Of a stretch of 64,000 nucleotides of DNA, positions 47,468 to 58,333 are shown piece by piece. Below the pieces are notes generated by a model. It made no database searches. It was given only the letters and a program-made list of their open reading frames with translations, and had not been told where the DNA came from. Location of the stretch: contig JAACJK010000164.1 in assembly GCA_013368325.1 (NCBI GenBank), positions 124,001-188,000 on the forward strand. The letters are read 5' to 3'. Within the stretch, counting starts at the first letter, position 1. Each line of letters opens with the position of its first letter. Made by a program: the position numbers and the translations under genes. This stretch comes from Ephemerocybe angulata (taxonomy: Eukaryota; Basidiomycota; Agaricomycetes; Agaricales; Psathyrellaceae).

Positions 47468-47689
47468 CTGGTTGTTTATGAGAGAATCAATAATATACCG
47501 TTTTCCTTACAAAAGAATGTGCCAGGGTCTGCGGACCGTGAAAGAGCTTGCCAAGAACCAGTGGTTCACGAATCACATGGCAGCAGAATGCGAGAAACGA
47601 GATTCCTTCGAGTTCTTGCGAATGGTCTAATACATGTTTGGAGTCATCAGGTTATATCGTCTCATGAGCATAAATACAGCACTCACGCT

Positions 47690-47950
47690 ATTAGCAGACG
47701 GGTCGGCGTCTTGACAGTGAACCACGTCGAACAATACGGGCAGGTCCCTCAAGTCTAAGAGAACAATCTAACAAACCAATCAACGGCCTGCTAGCCATAA
47801 TCCCAGTCACAGGCCCCGACGACGACGAAGAGCCTGATGGTTTAACTCCCCAGCCCAGCCTTCCAGGTCCGCCCGAGCGGCGAACCACCGGTACGTCACC
47901 TCATTCGCGAAGAAGTACGCACTGGATCGGATATCTCAAAGTGCAGTCGT
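47690..47950 (-). pseudogene. internal fragment of mitochondrial carrier
   Basis: cacgtcgaacaatacggg and gagaacaatctaac match carrier exon 6 (near 6,680-6,735). After a gap, gcgaaccaccggtacgtc and cgcgaagaagtacgc match exon 5 (near 7,075-7,115). The order is preserved but about 200 bp in between are missing. No open frame survives. It lies just outside the right arm of the inverted repeat. Confidence 0.8.
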
Positions 47951-48570
47951 GGTGGACCAGGCTAGACAGGGAAAGAACCCGCGAGAACACACAGAGAGAG
48001 CTGAGCAATGTAATGAGATGGAACGAGAGTCTGATCTACGCAAGAGTCCTGAAGCACCGTCGATGCTGACAAAGCGCAAGAAGCCACCAACAAACAGAGC
48101 CAAAGCATCTAACAGGCGCTCGCCCTGGACCACCAGTCCAGTGGTTCCAAGCCAAGTCCAAGCAACCGAGCCTGGGACTCGCACTGCGCAGCTCGTGTCG
48201 GTCGCGCCGGCCCGAGGTCAGCGGAGTGTCGGGCGGGGGCGGGAGATATGTCTATGGACCGGGAAGGCGCGACCATAACACTTGAGACGGACATGCCACA
48301 GGTAAACGAAGCACCGTATAAGGCGGGTTGCGTAAACGATCATTCTCACCTAACTTCGGCCAGAAAGAGAGACTTGAAGTTAGGGTTCTCAATATCATCA
48401 AAGAGGGATTTACTTACATCCTAGGAAGGGCATTGGACCTCGACATCAAGATGGACGGTGAATTGGCTGATATGGCCCTGTCTAAGCATCCAAAAGTACC
48501 AACGTATTTCGTTGAATCTTAGAGCTGAAGAGCGCCTCGTTATGGTGGGTTGAAAGCCACGACAGCTACG
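47951..48570. other. intergenic, no gene seen
   Basis: Between carrier debris and the second copy of the 80-bp repeat. Short frames only; no recognisable domain. Confidence 0.5.
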
Positions 48571-48651
48571 CGGCGGAAGCGGTTCACGCGTAAAACCGTG
48601 CGACTTGCTGACAAACCTCGATTTGAAGGCGCTTCAACTGGGCGCTTATCA
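48571..48651 (+). repeat. about 80-bp direct repeat, copy 2
   Basis: Second copy of the 44,603-44,682 element, same orientation, about 4.0 kb away. Together they bracket the right inverted-repeat arm and the carrier fragment. Confidence 0.75.
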
Positions 48652-48760
48652 GCTATTTCACCCCCTAAATGAAGTCTACTGGATGTGTTTGAGTATCAGA
48701 CAGCTGGCCAAAAGCCTGAGTGAATCACTATCGTACTAATACATAATTTTGATGCCGATA

Positions 48761-50749
48761 TCATGCAGCGAGCCCGGATTCCGACATCCTGGTGCTGCTG
48801 CCCTTCGACCTGCTCTGCGACGCAGCAGCAAATTGCATCGAATGCAACGTCATGGGGCCCTCCCTCGTATTCACCTCCTGGAGAGCAACCTCGCCCTTGG
48901 TATTGTAAACCCCGTTCCCGACGTTCCGGATATGAAGTACCATGCGTGTGGAGAGGGTGGAGTGCAGGACCATCTGTGGGCTGAGACGCAAGTGCGGGAG
49001 TGGTCAGTTCAATGAAAGGTAGGGGTAATTAGTTGGAGACTCGATTTTGGGAGAAGCGACTTACATCACGAGGAGGTAAATGTACCCAGCAGGAGCTACA
49101 AGGTTGCAGATAATGTTTCCAGCTGACATGGCTATAATGCGAACCGAACAACCACTGGTAAGTATCGCGTTACGACAAACCATTATAATCGAACACACCA
49201 GATATAAGCGCGAAGTAGTACAGGCCGTCCCGTGAGAATGTCCCGACCAGCGGGCTATTTGTGGACTTGTGCTTCGTAACGCATAGCCAAAAGGTGAGGA
49301 GCAGAATCACTGTACGCGGGTGCGTAGAATTAATTAGCGGGTGGCCAATAGACATATGAATACGAGGAGCAACAAGGACATGCCGATTTCACTGGCCAAG
49401 ATAAGGATGAAGACGATAGACAACATGTGGTTATCAACTTTGATTGGGACGCACGAGATGACGGAGGGGAATGGAGAGGGAGTGTCTAAGGCAGTTGTAA
49501 GTCTCCTCCTGGTTCCCGAGCACAGAGGCGTATACGTACACACGATGGAGTTCAGAAATTTGTATAGCAACGCGTATGCCGCAATATGGACTCCCTGTTA
49601 CGAAGGGCGAGATTCTCGGTTATGCTACAGCCAAAAGGTAAAGTTTCTTTCCAGCGACGTACCAGATACAACGACAACAGGAATGCCCCCAGTCTTCGAT
49701 CTGTCCCGCCGAGTGCGTAGACACGGAGAAACAAAATGGCTAAATGCATATGAGTATACCGTTTTCACCCATGGGTCAAACGTCATGTCGGAGATTTCCG
49801 CGCGACTGTTTAAACGAATTTTATGTCGAAGTACGTCTAAAAGACGTAAAATGCTGTTGAATAGGGAAATCACGCTTCTAAACAGAACATTGGCGCCCAA
49901 ATTACCCAATTTTGGCGCCAGTTCAGTTGAAAAGCGTGGATGACCCAAACGGAAAGTTCCGACACAGGGAGCATACCTTCGGCCGCTGAGACTTCCACAC
50001 TGTTCAGGACTGAGAAGAAGTAATCGTGTCAATATGGCGAGCCATTTCTCTGGCTGTACCTCCTGAGAACTCACTGGTAGCAGCTGCAAACATCCTTTGA
50101 CAACCCTAAAGATGATCGATGTTAATGAGCGGCTGCACTGATCAGAGGATAGGGATGACAGACCAGTGGAGATAAGCCAGAAGGTAGCAAGTCTAAAACG
50201 CGTTCGCGTTAGCGTCAGCGTCGGGCACAGGCCTTGTATATGGGCTTGATAGACTCACACAGCCCTGGGACAGCAAGCTCTACGAACACGATGTACCTGG
50301 CGAGGACGTACAGGCCCTTTCCTAAGTTCCATTTTGCGGTCCAAATCAGCGAGAGCTGTCAGTGAGCATGCATGTTAATACGAAAAATCTCATGTGTTCA
50401 TGATCGCTGAAGTCCCGACTGACCTCGGAAGCAAAGCACTGAAAGCCTTCGGCGAGCTGTAAATGCGAAGCCATTAGGAGCGCTTTCCATGCAGATTATG
50501 ACCCCCAACACCTACGGCAAGTGTTATACTAGCGACTGGCGATGTCGATCGGTTTGGAAAAGAGGGGGTCAGATGAAATGAGCAATCGAGCTGCACGAGC
50601 TATCATCTCACAGTACGCATACTGCAAAGGGCAGCGAGCCGGGAATCAACACGTCTCATTCGCGAGATTCGGACACTGCTACTCACCTTTATACTTTGCT
50701 GCGACTTCCCGTACTTAATGAACTCAGCAAAGAGGGTTCCAATGTCCAT
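48761..50749 (-). CDS. DUF6533-type multi-pass membrane protein
   Basis: About 315 aa in twelve small exons: 50749-50687, 50456-50424, 50355-50259, 50192-50164, 50105-50075, 50009-49977, 49739-49663, 49594-49540, 49485-49354, 49309-49199, 49131-49065 and 48980-48761. Family marks: SLIWTAKWNLGKGLYVLARY, the helix AEAILFLRVYALGG, NSPLVGTFSRDGLYYF, and the C-terminal TRMVLHIRNVG...GVYNTKGE. Several hydrophobic segments are spread over the exons, as expected for a seven-helix protein. Such proteins are numerous in Agaricomycetes and have no known function. The first two exons are the weakest part of the model. Intron 6 (49,740-49,976) is unusually long and holds a hairpin. Confidence 0.8.
49871..49938. 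repeat. hairpin inside DUF6533 intron
   Basis: Imperfect 68-nt palindrome: cacgctt...ttggcgccc on the left pairs with ttggcgcca...aagcgtg on the right around a short centre. It sits in the 237-nt intron 6, which is several times longer than the other introns of this gene apart from the first. Confidence 0.65.
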
Positions 50750-51604
50750 GGGTGCAACGATGTGGGCGATCAGTGGCACTAAGCGCCCGTTCTAAAGCAC
50801 ACTTCAAGCCTTTAACTGTTTCGTGGGCGTTCTTCCGACATGTACCCATAACTCAGCCTGGGGTGCACTGTTGATGGAAGATGCCTTCAAGTTGGAATAT
50901 CAGCTTCGACGCAACTTCGATGTCCACGCCCAACGTTTATTCCGTCACTTTCCAATGTCCATCGACATTGCGCGCGCTCCATCGCCTATTCTCCAAAGCC
51001 GCCCCTTGATCCTAGGCCCCAAACCCAAGGAGGCATTAAGAGACTGGCCAATGCACTGCATTCTAATATTGCTTGGACAGATCATCAGCTAATTGTGTTC
51101 TTGCAAGGCAGGATATGTATGATGCTCACCCATTTCGGATGATACTCTAGGTCCTTGTCACTTGATGATCAGACTTTGAAGCTTCTCATCCCCGATATCA
51201 TGATCGAAGGAGAAAGTAACCTTTCAAAACACAAAAGCGAGCGCTAGGTCAGCCTGTGCCCCGTAGTTATAGGAGATGCGCATCATGCCGAGCAGGTCCT
51301 GGGCAACTGTTAGTCCCTCCTAGTCAAGGCTTAGTAACTGTAGACAGAAAATGAGAATTGGATTCACCCGTTGCAGGGCTTGCTGGAACCCGGGAGCGCA
51401 GGGTCCAACAAGTTCTGCTTCAGCGCCTAGCGGACTTAATTGTCGAGGCAGGGGCCCGGGGTATAGCCAAGGTCCAGTTAAGAAAGAAGGATGAAATGCT
51501 GTGTATATCCCAGGTGTCTCGGAAGAGGCATCCCCACCTTCTATCTGCATACACTATATATATGATTATATCCTAATTGACTGGAGAATTGGCATAATAT
51601 GTGT
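50750..51604. other. intergenic, DUF6533 promoter and F-box 3' flank
   Basis: An 89-codon plus-strand frame (50823-51092) and other short frames have no recognisable domain. No gene supported. Confidence 0.5.
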
Positions 51605-53333
51605 TCATTGAAGTCGACCTGCCATGACTTCGCCCACTGTAAACAAGTCGGCCACCTCAGGCCAGCCTAACTCAAGATCGTTAATAATCCAATTAGTTTT
51701 CTTGTAGTACTTGTTCCCCTCCGGAGGTACGTCCATCAGCTCAACAATCAACCCCCCTTCTTCGCCGTCCGATTGGAGCTCAGGGATACAAACGCTCTGG
51801 TTAACTGGCAAAGTAAAGGCCCCGCGGGTGATACGCAATACGACCCGTCGCAGACGTGTTTGAGCTTCAGTAGATGACCGACTTTCGATAAAATCCAACA
51901 CAGAGGCCTCGAGATTGCCTATAGATCCACAAGCGAGTTCAAGGATGAGGGTGTGCAAGCGCGGGAGGATGTCTGGCGAGGAAGTCAAAGAGTTGAAAAG
52001 GTCTGCAAGACGTTCATAGACTTCTCGGTACTGATCGTCCATGGGCTGTGCTGTTATCTCGAGTGTCGTAATTGTGGGTGTATAATCGAAAAGCTCGAGT
52101 GCATCTTCCATTTCGTACTCCTCGCTGCAGCGCAGGGAGAGCCGTTCGAGAGATGTCATGGAGTGGATACGTTGCAAGAATGTGTCCTCCAGCCCATTTG
52201 CCCATCGTAGACCGGCTTCGAAAATTTGCAGGGATTTCAGTCGGCTCAGATCGATGTGGTCAAGGAGGAATGGGTATGCATCTGGAGGGTTACTTGTACA
52301 GTCGATGGAGAGGCGTGTCAAGGAAGGCCAGTCCCAAGTACCTTGTCTGGCGGTTAAACTTGATCTTTCCCGGTTGGATGGTACCACAAGATGCATATAC
52401 TGGAGCTTGGGGCATTTCTCCATATAGTCGATGAAGTATTCCCAGCTCGCTGAGCGCACAATGAGATGGGTGAGCTGGGTAATCGGGAGTATGATTGTGG
52501 TGTGTCCTTTAGAAACGAGCTTATCGACCGCGACGCGGCGAAGCTGAGGGCATTCCAAGAAGGCCAGGATAGGCCCCCAACCATCCCATCGGTGGTCGGG
52601 GGGCGTGAAGAGGTGAATAATCAGGTCTTCGAGGAGGGGGAAGCTGCCGGGCTGTAGGGTATGGAGAGGTGCGATGGGGACGCGGCAGAGCGACAGGCTG
52701 GTGATCCTTCGAAAGTCTATAGCTGAGAACAGTTGTGAGGGGAAACGGGGATCGCGATTACAGTTCAAGATGAGCTCCAACTTCAGGGGCGAGACTTTTG
52801 TCATCTCGCGCCACCTGGTGAGGAAGCTCTTCACAGCCAACTCAGTGTCTGCTGCGGTTTCTCCGGCGAACTGAGGACCAATGTCTTCGGCTTCCTCAAG
52901 TTCATGACGAGGTGGGACCAGTAGACGCAGGAAACCCCACAGAGAGGAATATCTCATGGCTACTTCTCTCCATTTTTTGCTGACGAAACAAAGCAGCATT
53001 GGCGCTACGGTCCGCCTGATCGATGACGAGGCCCAGGGAACGCGCCTCTCTTCGTCGTCAGGCAAAGTGTGGAAGAAGATTTCTCGTAGGATGTCTTCAG
53101 AAACCTTCCCGATTGGAGATGAGGCCAGGACAAGGCCATCGAGGTGCTCTTTGACCCTCTGTTCCCCATATTTGAGTTGGCTGAGCCGCCGTTCGAGGGT
53201 TTCCACCTCCTCGTGTATTTGGTGTAGCCGCTGGCGGCAGTCACTTGCAGTGGGCGAGCGTCCTGAGCCGAAATATTAGTCGAGATGTTTGCATAGTCGT
53301 CATAGAAAGCTCACTAATCATTTGGAAAGGCAT
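51605..53333 (-). CDS. F-box protein with leucine-rich region (1)
   Basis: 558 aa in two exons (53333-53315 and 53262-51605). The tiny first exon MPFQMI was chosen because the following gtgagc donor and ctaat/cag signals join in frame to RSPTASDCRQRLHQIHEEVE, the coiled N-terminal segment typical of basidiomycete F-box proteins. The F-box follows (SPIGKVSEDILREIFFHTLP, then CFVSKKWREVAMRYSSLW). The rest is an irregular leucine-rich array. F-box proteins link substrates to Skp1-Cullin ubiquitin ligases; the substrate here is unknown. Divergent to a second F-box gene 1.2 kb away. Confidence 0.85.
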
Positions 53334-54548
53334 AGTATCAATGCGGACAGGAAAACTTGAACCTGGCTGTTGACAAGAGAGAGAGCTCTGACTCGGAAGC
53401 AAGCCGTGTTTGCCTCTATATCGCCCTATTTCCCGAAGTTCTTGCCAAACACCGTACAACGGCTTCTGGCGGGTGAGTTTAGTGCAATATCAATCCGCCA
53501 GGGACGGACCCCGAGGAAATAAAGTAAACGACGAAACACCCAAAGTATCGCCAACGCATGAAGTAAAGGCCGGAATAAAATAACGCCCGGCCATAGTTTG
53601 AATGGAAGCTCATTGCGCGACTTGCTCAGGGCCTTAAAGCACGGCACTGGCTGGGTCCGGCATGAGGGAAAGCCCAAGTGCGGAAAGTCGCCGTCTAACT
53701 CGAAGTAGAAGTCGAAGTTCGAATAGTTCTGCGTGCGAGGAAGTGGGCGCTGCTCTGCAGAGTCGACTCGTCGAGATCCTTGAAGGGCGCTAGCGCTTGT
53801 TAGTCAATCAATCAAACCCATTTCCTCAAGAAGACCTCTGGAGGGCGGATGCAGAATTATGCAGTGATCACAGAATCAATCGTTGTAGTTACTACCGCCT
53901 GTCTTCCTGTACCGAGAGGCGCTGTACGTGAGCACGGTACTGTGTGGTTGTGGGCTTGAGAACGAAGCGCGACGAGCTAGGGGTGAAGCAAAGAGTGAAG
54001 CAAGGAGCATGTAAGGACAGAAGGACGAAAGACCTGGTACGCGAGGAATCAGAATTAGCGCTAAGCACAAACATAAGTGTGTGGAAAGAGCGAGCCCGAG
54101 TCCGTGTCGTCGCCCGAGTCCGGATGAGGAGTGTAGCGGACGAAAGCGTCAAGGTCTCATGGACAACTGGACCCAAACAAACGCGATGATCCCTGCTACA
54201 ACCTCCCTAATTTCTCTCCATGCTCTTGATAGGCGCTCAGATATAGCTTTGGGCCGGATGGGTAGTAGAAGAAGAGGAACAAGAGGTGATGGCGCCCAAA
54301 CGGGGCGCTAGTCTTCGTAATCCGACGTGGGAAAGGATCTGGAGGTCGGCCAGCGGAAGCAAAAGAACCTGCCTTTGACCACCATTCGACCACCACCACC
54401 GCTTAGAGGACGCACGCATCCCAAGTAACATTGTCTGTGGAGTGTATCGACAGAAGTCTAGTGGCCTCTGGAATTGTAAGCAACCTGTATCCGGTCAACG
54501 AGTCATTCAAAGAACGCTAACGGGTCGAACAGCGACACAATTGTCGCG
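53334..54548. other. shared upstream region of two F-box genes
   Basis: 1.2 kb between the two divergent F-box starts. It contains a dispersed repeat at about 54,025-54,190. No gene supported. Confidence 0.55.
54025..54190 (+). repeat. dispersed repeat, copy 1
   Basis: agcgctaagcacaaa, gagcgagcccgagtccgt, gtcg.ccccgagtc-like words and gaggagt recur in the same order at about 58,995-59,085. catggacaa...acccaaacaaac recurs at about 59,573-59,600. Copy 2 is therefore interrupted by about 0.5 kb. No coding function seen. Confidence 0.65.
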
Positions 54549-56186
54549 ATGTGGTCAATTGCTACACAGAGGCTCCTCGATGAAGATGGAAAGATACTGG
54601 CAAACGAACATCGCGAGCTGATACGGAAGCGTGTAAACGAACTAAAAAACGAAATCTGTGCTCTGCATCGGCTACACAACACCCTCGCCCCCATCAACCG
54701 CCTTCCTCCTGAAATTTTATCGAGGATATTCGTCCAGAGCTCTGCTGAATGCCGACGAGACAGTCTCTCCTGGATTCAGGTCACCCATACTTGCCACAAC
54801 TGGCGAGAGGTCGCACTGGATTGTGCTGCTCTTTGGTCCGATATATCATTCGTGCATCCCGCATTCACCAAAGTCATGCTCGCCCGATCGAAAAACGCAC
54901 CGCTCCATGTCGATCTCAGGACGTCCTACACTCGGACAACACCAGTCATCTACGAGGCCTTATCTGAAGTGCTCGACCAAGGCAGTCGATTGCGCTCCAT
55001 CGCGATTGACAACGTAACAAACACCCGGCGTAGCGGAATGCTCCATTTACGAAGGTTCCTCTCGAAATGCGTCACAGCCCCCGTCCTCGAGGAGCTCCGA
55101 TTGCACACCAGTCTGGATCACTGCCTAAACTCAGGCTTCCTCCAAGGGGGCTCTCCGACGCTCAAGCACCTTGAAATATCCGGCTGTATCATATCCAACT
55201 GGAACACAATTCCCTCTGGCGCCGCATTGATAAAGTTGGATTTGACAAGAAGTCATGGCCAGGAAAACAAGATGCTATCTGGGTCAGGCTTTATCTCCTT
55301 GCTCAAGAACATGCCTTCCCTCGAAAACCTACACATCCAGTTCTTGCTTCCACGTGGCCTGTATTCCCAATCGCCGGCTGCCGCCCCATTTACGCACCCA
55401 AAGCTGCGAATCTTGGAGCTCATAGACTACCCGGAAAATATAGAACGCTTTCTGCGCGCGGTGCACGTCCCAAACGCAGAGAATATCACTTTCTCCTTGG
55501 ACGACGACGTGAACTTTCCATACGAGAATCCAGACCTAACTGCCCTCTTCGGAGCTTTGCAATCGTCCTGGCACAAGGTGGTTAGTGCCGGCATCGGAGA
55601 ACTTAGAGTCTCTCGCGATGCACCATCCTATAATCTCATGCCATCCCATAGTTTCTGGCTCAAGTTCAACAACCCTGCCAGTACCACGTCGGTCCAAAGC
55701 CCGTACACACTGGACCTGCGTCGCGTCCGAACAATAAATATGGATACCGGAGATGTTCTTTTGGCGGTCGAACAATGCTGGGGCATGTTGGAGCTTCAGA
55801 TCCTCGATCTCGACACCGACGACGAAATGGCCTTCCATACGTGGGCTGTCATGTCCGACCTTCCGAAACTTCAAGGCATAACTACTGTGTCAGAGCAGTC
55901 GTTCTATGACCTTTTTCAATATCTTATAGAGGAGCACACCGAGGAACGTCCAAATGAACCCATTTTTCCCTTCCCGGCTCTGTCGTCGATCACAGTAGAA
56001 GACGTCGTGCTTGATCCAGAATCACTGGATGAGTGGGGAATAGTTTTTCGGGGCCGTCCAGAGCACGCACCCGATCTGAAGGTCACCCTTAGCCAGTGCA
56101 GCGGCCTCACAAGGGAGATTTTCGACGATATTACCGCTCGTGTTGGCTCTAGAGTTGAGGTTGTTTGGGAAGGACAGTTTAGATAG
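54549..56186 (+). CDS. F-box protein with leucine-rich region (2)
   Basis: 545 aa, single exon. N-terminal helical segment (RELIRKRVNELKNEICALHR), then an F-box-like motif INRLPPEILSRIFVQSS followed by VTHTCHNWREVALDCAALW, and a long leucine-rich C-terminus. It belongs to the same broad family as the gene at 51.6-53.3 kb but is a distant relative, so the pair is not a recent duplicate. Presumed Skp1-binding adaptor; target unknown. Confidence 0.85.
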   Translation: MWSIATQRLLDEDGKILANEHRELIRKRVNELKNEICALHRLHNTLAPINRLPPEILSRIFVQSSAECRRDSLSWIQVTHTCHNWREVALDCAALWSDISFVHPAFTKVMLARSKNAPLHVDLRTSYTRTTPVIYEALSEVLDQGSRLRSIAIDNVTNTRRSGMLHLRRFLSKCVTAPVLEELRLHTSLDHCLNSGFLQGGSPTLKHLEISGCIISNWNTIPSGAALIKLDLTRSHGQENKMLSGSGFISLLKNMPSLENLHIQFLLPRGLYSQSPAAAPFTHPKLRILELIDYPENIERFLRAVHVPNAENITFSLDDDVNFPYENPDLTALFGALQSSWHKVVSAGIGELRVSRDAPSYNLMPSHSFWLKFNNPASTTSVQSPYTLDLRRVRTINMDTGDVLLAVEQCWGMLELQILDLDTDDEMAFHTWAVMSDLPKLQGITTVSEQSFYDLFQYLIEEHTEERPNEPIFPFPALSSITVEDVVLDPESLDEWGIVFRGRPEHAPDLKVTLSQCSGLTREIFDDITARVGSRVEVVWEGQFR

Positions 56187-56265
56187 CCATGACGCTGTCG
56201 CGATCTGCGATGCGGAATTGTTGGGCATTCATTTATTTGCATAAATATATATAGGATCCTCGTCG

Positions 56266-56435
56266 TCATTTAGACTGCAAATTCAGATGTGCGACCGTCT
56301 TACAGTCGGTTTTCCATGACTTTCCCTGGGGAGCTGCAGCAAACCGGATCGCTTGGAGCAACCGCCCCGTTTCGTCGCTTCTCATCAGACTGGTGAGCGC
56401 AATCTCGTTGTTTGTATCGTAAATCCCACTTGGAG
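56266..56435 (-). pseudogene. C-terminal remnant of a DUF6533 gene
   Basis: The frame SGIYDTNNEIALTSL followed by LLQAIRFAAAPQ matches the C-terminal pattern of the intact DUF6533 gene (GVYNTKGEVAL... then LHSMQFAAAS). Upstream transmembrane exons were not found, so I take it as a decayed tail lying just past the F-box 2 stop. Confidence 0.5.
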
Positions 56436-57252
56436 ATCGGCAGAGAGGGGGACTTCGCACCCCTGAGTCGACCAGAGAAACCCCGCCCATATCCCATCAA
56501 CCATAATCTGTCGACGCAAGAGCCAAATGTGACCGGGGCTTATCAAACCGTCGAGAGGCGGCGCGGATAACTATGCGGCCCATTTGCATTGCAGGGTGAC
56601 TCTTTATGGAGCAGAGCCCAAGCAAATAAATGAGGGGGAAAATGAGGAGATGCTTGACACATGGGATCCCCATCCTGGGATTCATCGAAGAAACGAAATG
56701 GGAGCCTGCAAGCAGCAGTATAGCCCTAGAGTGAGAATGTCCACGAGTTGTTGTACTTGGGGATGCGCAAAGGGGTGGTTGGTGACAGAGGGTGCCGATA
56801 GTTGCCCGAGCAGGGGGAGAGAGCCGCCCGACTCCTGAGCATCGAGAGAGAGAGCTGAGCGTGTGCGAGAGTCCAACCAAAACAATGCCAGATGTCGAGT
56901 TTCTTCCACGTAGATAGGCATTCACATTTTAGAGCAGCGGAAAGGCGGGAGGCTCGGGACGAACTCAGTAGACAGGGGAGAAACGCACCCCAAATACCTC
57001 GATACGCAACGCGCTCAGCCTCAGCGACGCATCCCCTTCCCTCGCAGCCAAGTTGGTTCTCACTTAAAACTCGAATCCTCCCTCATTACGGTTGCGTGAT
57101 TGGTCAAAAAGGGCCTGCTTAGATGCGACGACAGTACTTGGAAATCGAGGTGATGGGAGGAGGAAGAAGGCCGCAGACCTTTTGCGATCACAAGGGACGC
57201 GAGAATTCTGCTTTGGCCGCGGCGCTTGATCTCCAACCACCACGACGACGCC
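56436..57252. other. RPB7 promoter side
   Basis: About 820 bp without a supported gene; minus-strand frames up to 142 codons have no recognisable domain. Confidence 0.5.
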
Positions 57253-58333
57253 ATGTTCTTCATCGTAAGTGGTCCCGAGGACCCCGCCTTCCGCGCTAAC
57301 GCAGCAGCACCCCCTCATCCCTCCACCCTCGACCCCCACGCACACATTGAACACGCAACCCTGAATCCTGGCAGAAAGAACTCACACATACGATCCTCCT
57401 CCACCCGTCATACTTCGGGCCGCAAATGACAGACTTCCTCGAGAACAAACTCTTCACGGACGTCGAAGGAACGTGTTCGGGGCAGTTTGGGTACATCATC
57501 GCGGTGGTGTCGATCCTGGACACGGGGAAGGGGATGGTGCTGAGCGGGAGCGGGCAGGCGGAGTTCGTCACGCGGTATCGCGCGATTGTGTTCAAGCCGT
57601 TCAAGGGGGAGGTCGTCGATGGTGTTGTGAACAATGTTAATAAGGTGCGTTATCGTTGTCGTTGCTGGATGTTGTCTGGGCTTTTGGAGTGTTGATTGGC
57701 GATGGGATGTAGATGGGCTTCTTTGCGGACGTTGGGCCGCTGACGGTCTTTGTGTCTCACCAGGTGCGTTCTGCACGTTAATGTCGACTCTATTCGTAGA
57801 ACTCATTGTCGTATCCTATAGCTGATTCATCCGGACATGCGATTTGACCCCAACTCCAACCCCCCTTCATTCGCTTCTGAGGAACAGGTCAGTAGACGTC
57901 ACCAACTCGCCCCCCGCTACTCATACCTTTGGAACGGCTCGGGCTGGCTTTCATATGACAAGCTACGGGTTGCTGCGTTCCGCCCCCTTCGAGCTGGGGA
58001 ATAGGCGTCGATTGAGCTGCCCCGAGGTCTTCGTTTTGGGACGACCAAGCGGTCGGGCAACGCGACACGGCGTATAGCTCCTAGAACCGCTCGCTCTCAT
58101 CCTCCGAGCTACCTTCCATCGCACGCCAGCTCCTATATCTCAGACCAATACTCACATCCTCATTACAGGTCATCGAAAAGGGCGTGAAAGTGCGTCTAAA
58201 GATCGTTGGTACCCGTGTCGATGCGACCGAGATTGTGCGTCCATATCTTTCAATCCCGTTAAGCCTTTTACTGACGGGGAAGTAGTTTGCTATTGGGACT
58301 ATCAAGGAGGACCATCTAGGCGTCATAGATTAA
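57253..58333 (+). CDS. RPB7: RNA polymerase II subunit Rpb7
   Basis: Subunit of the Rpb4/Rpb7 stalk of RNA polymerase II. 170 aa in six exons: 57253-57264, 57375-57644, 57713-57763, 57822-57887, 58169-58234 and 58286-58333. The first exon encodes only MFFI. The protein matches yeast Rpb7 throughout: HPSYFGPQM, EGTCSGQFGYII, YRAIVFKPFKGEVVDGVV, GPLTVFVS, NPPSFASEE, and the end AIGTIKEDHLGVID. The N-terminal tip domain and C-terminal S1/OB fold are both complete. The 281-nt fourth intron is long for this window. Confidence 0.95.

Larger units (their letters stand above)
44684..47620 (-). repeat. right arm of large inverted repeat around REV1
   Basis: Counterpart of 37,040-40,523. It lacks the 525-bp segment of the left arm. 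The spacer between arms, about 4.2 kb, contains only REV1 and its immediate flanks. Confidence 0.85.

Noticed and set aside
49341..49943. 200-codon plus-strand frame over the DUF6533 gene
   Set aside because: The opposite strand gives a coherent multi-exon membrane protein with family motifs; this frame has none.
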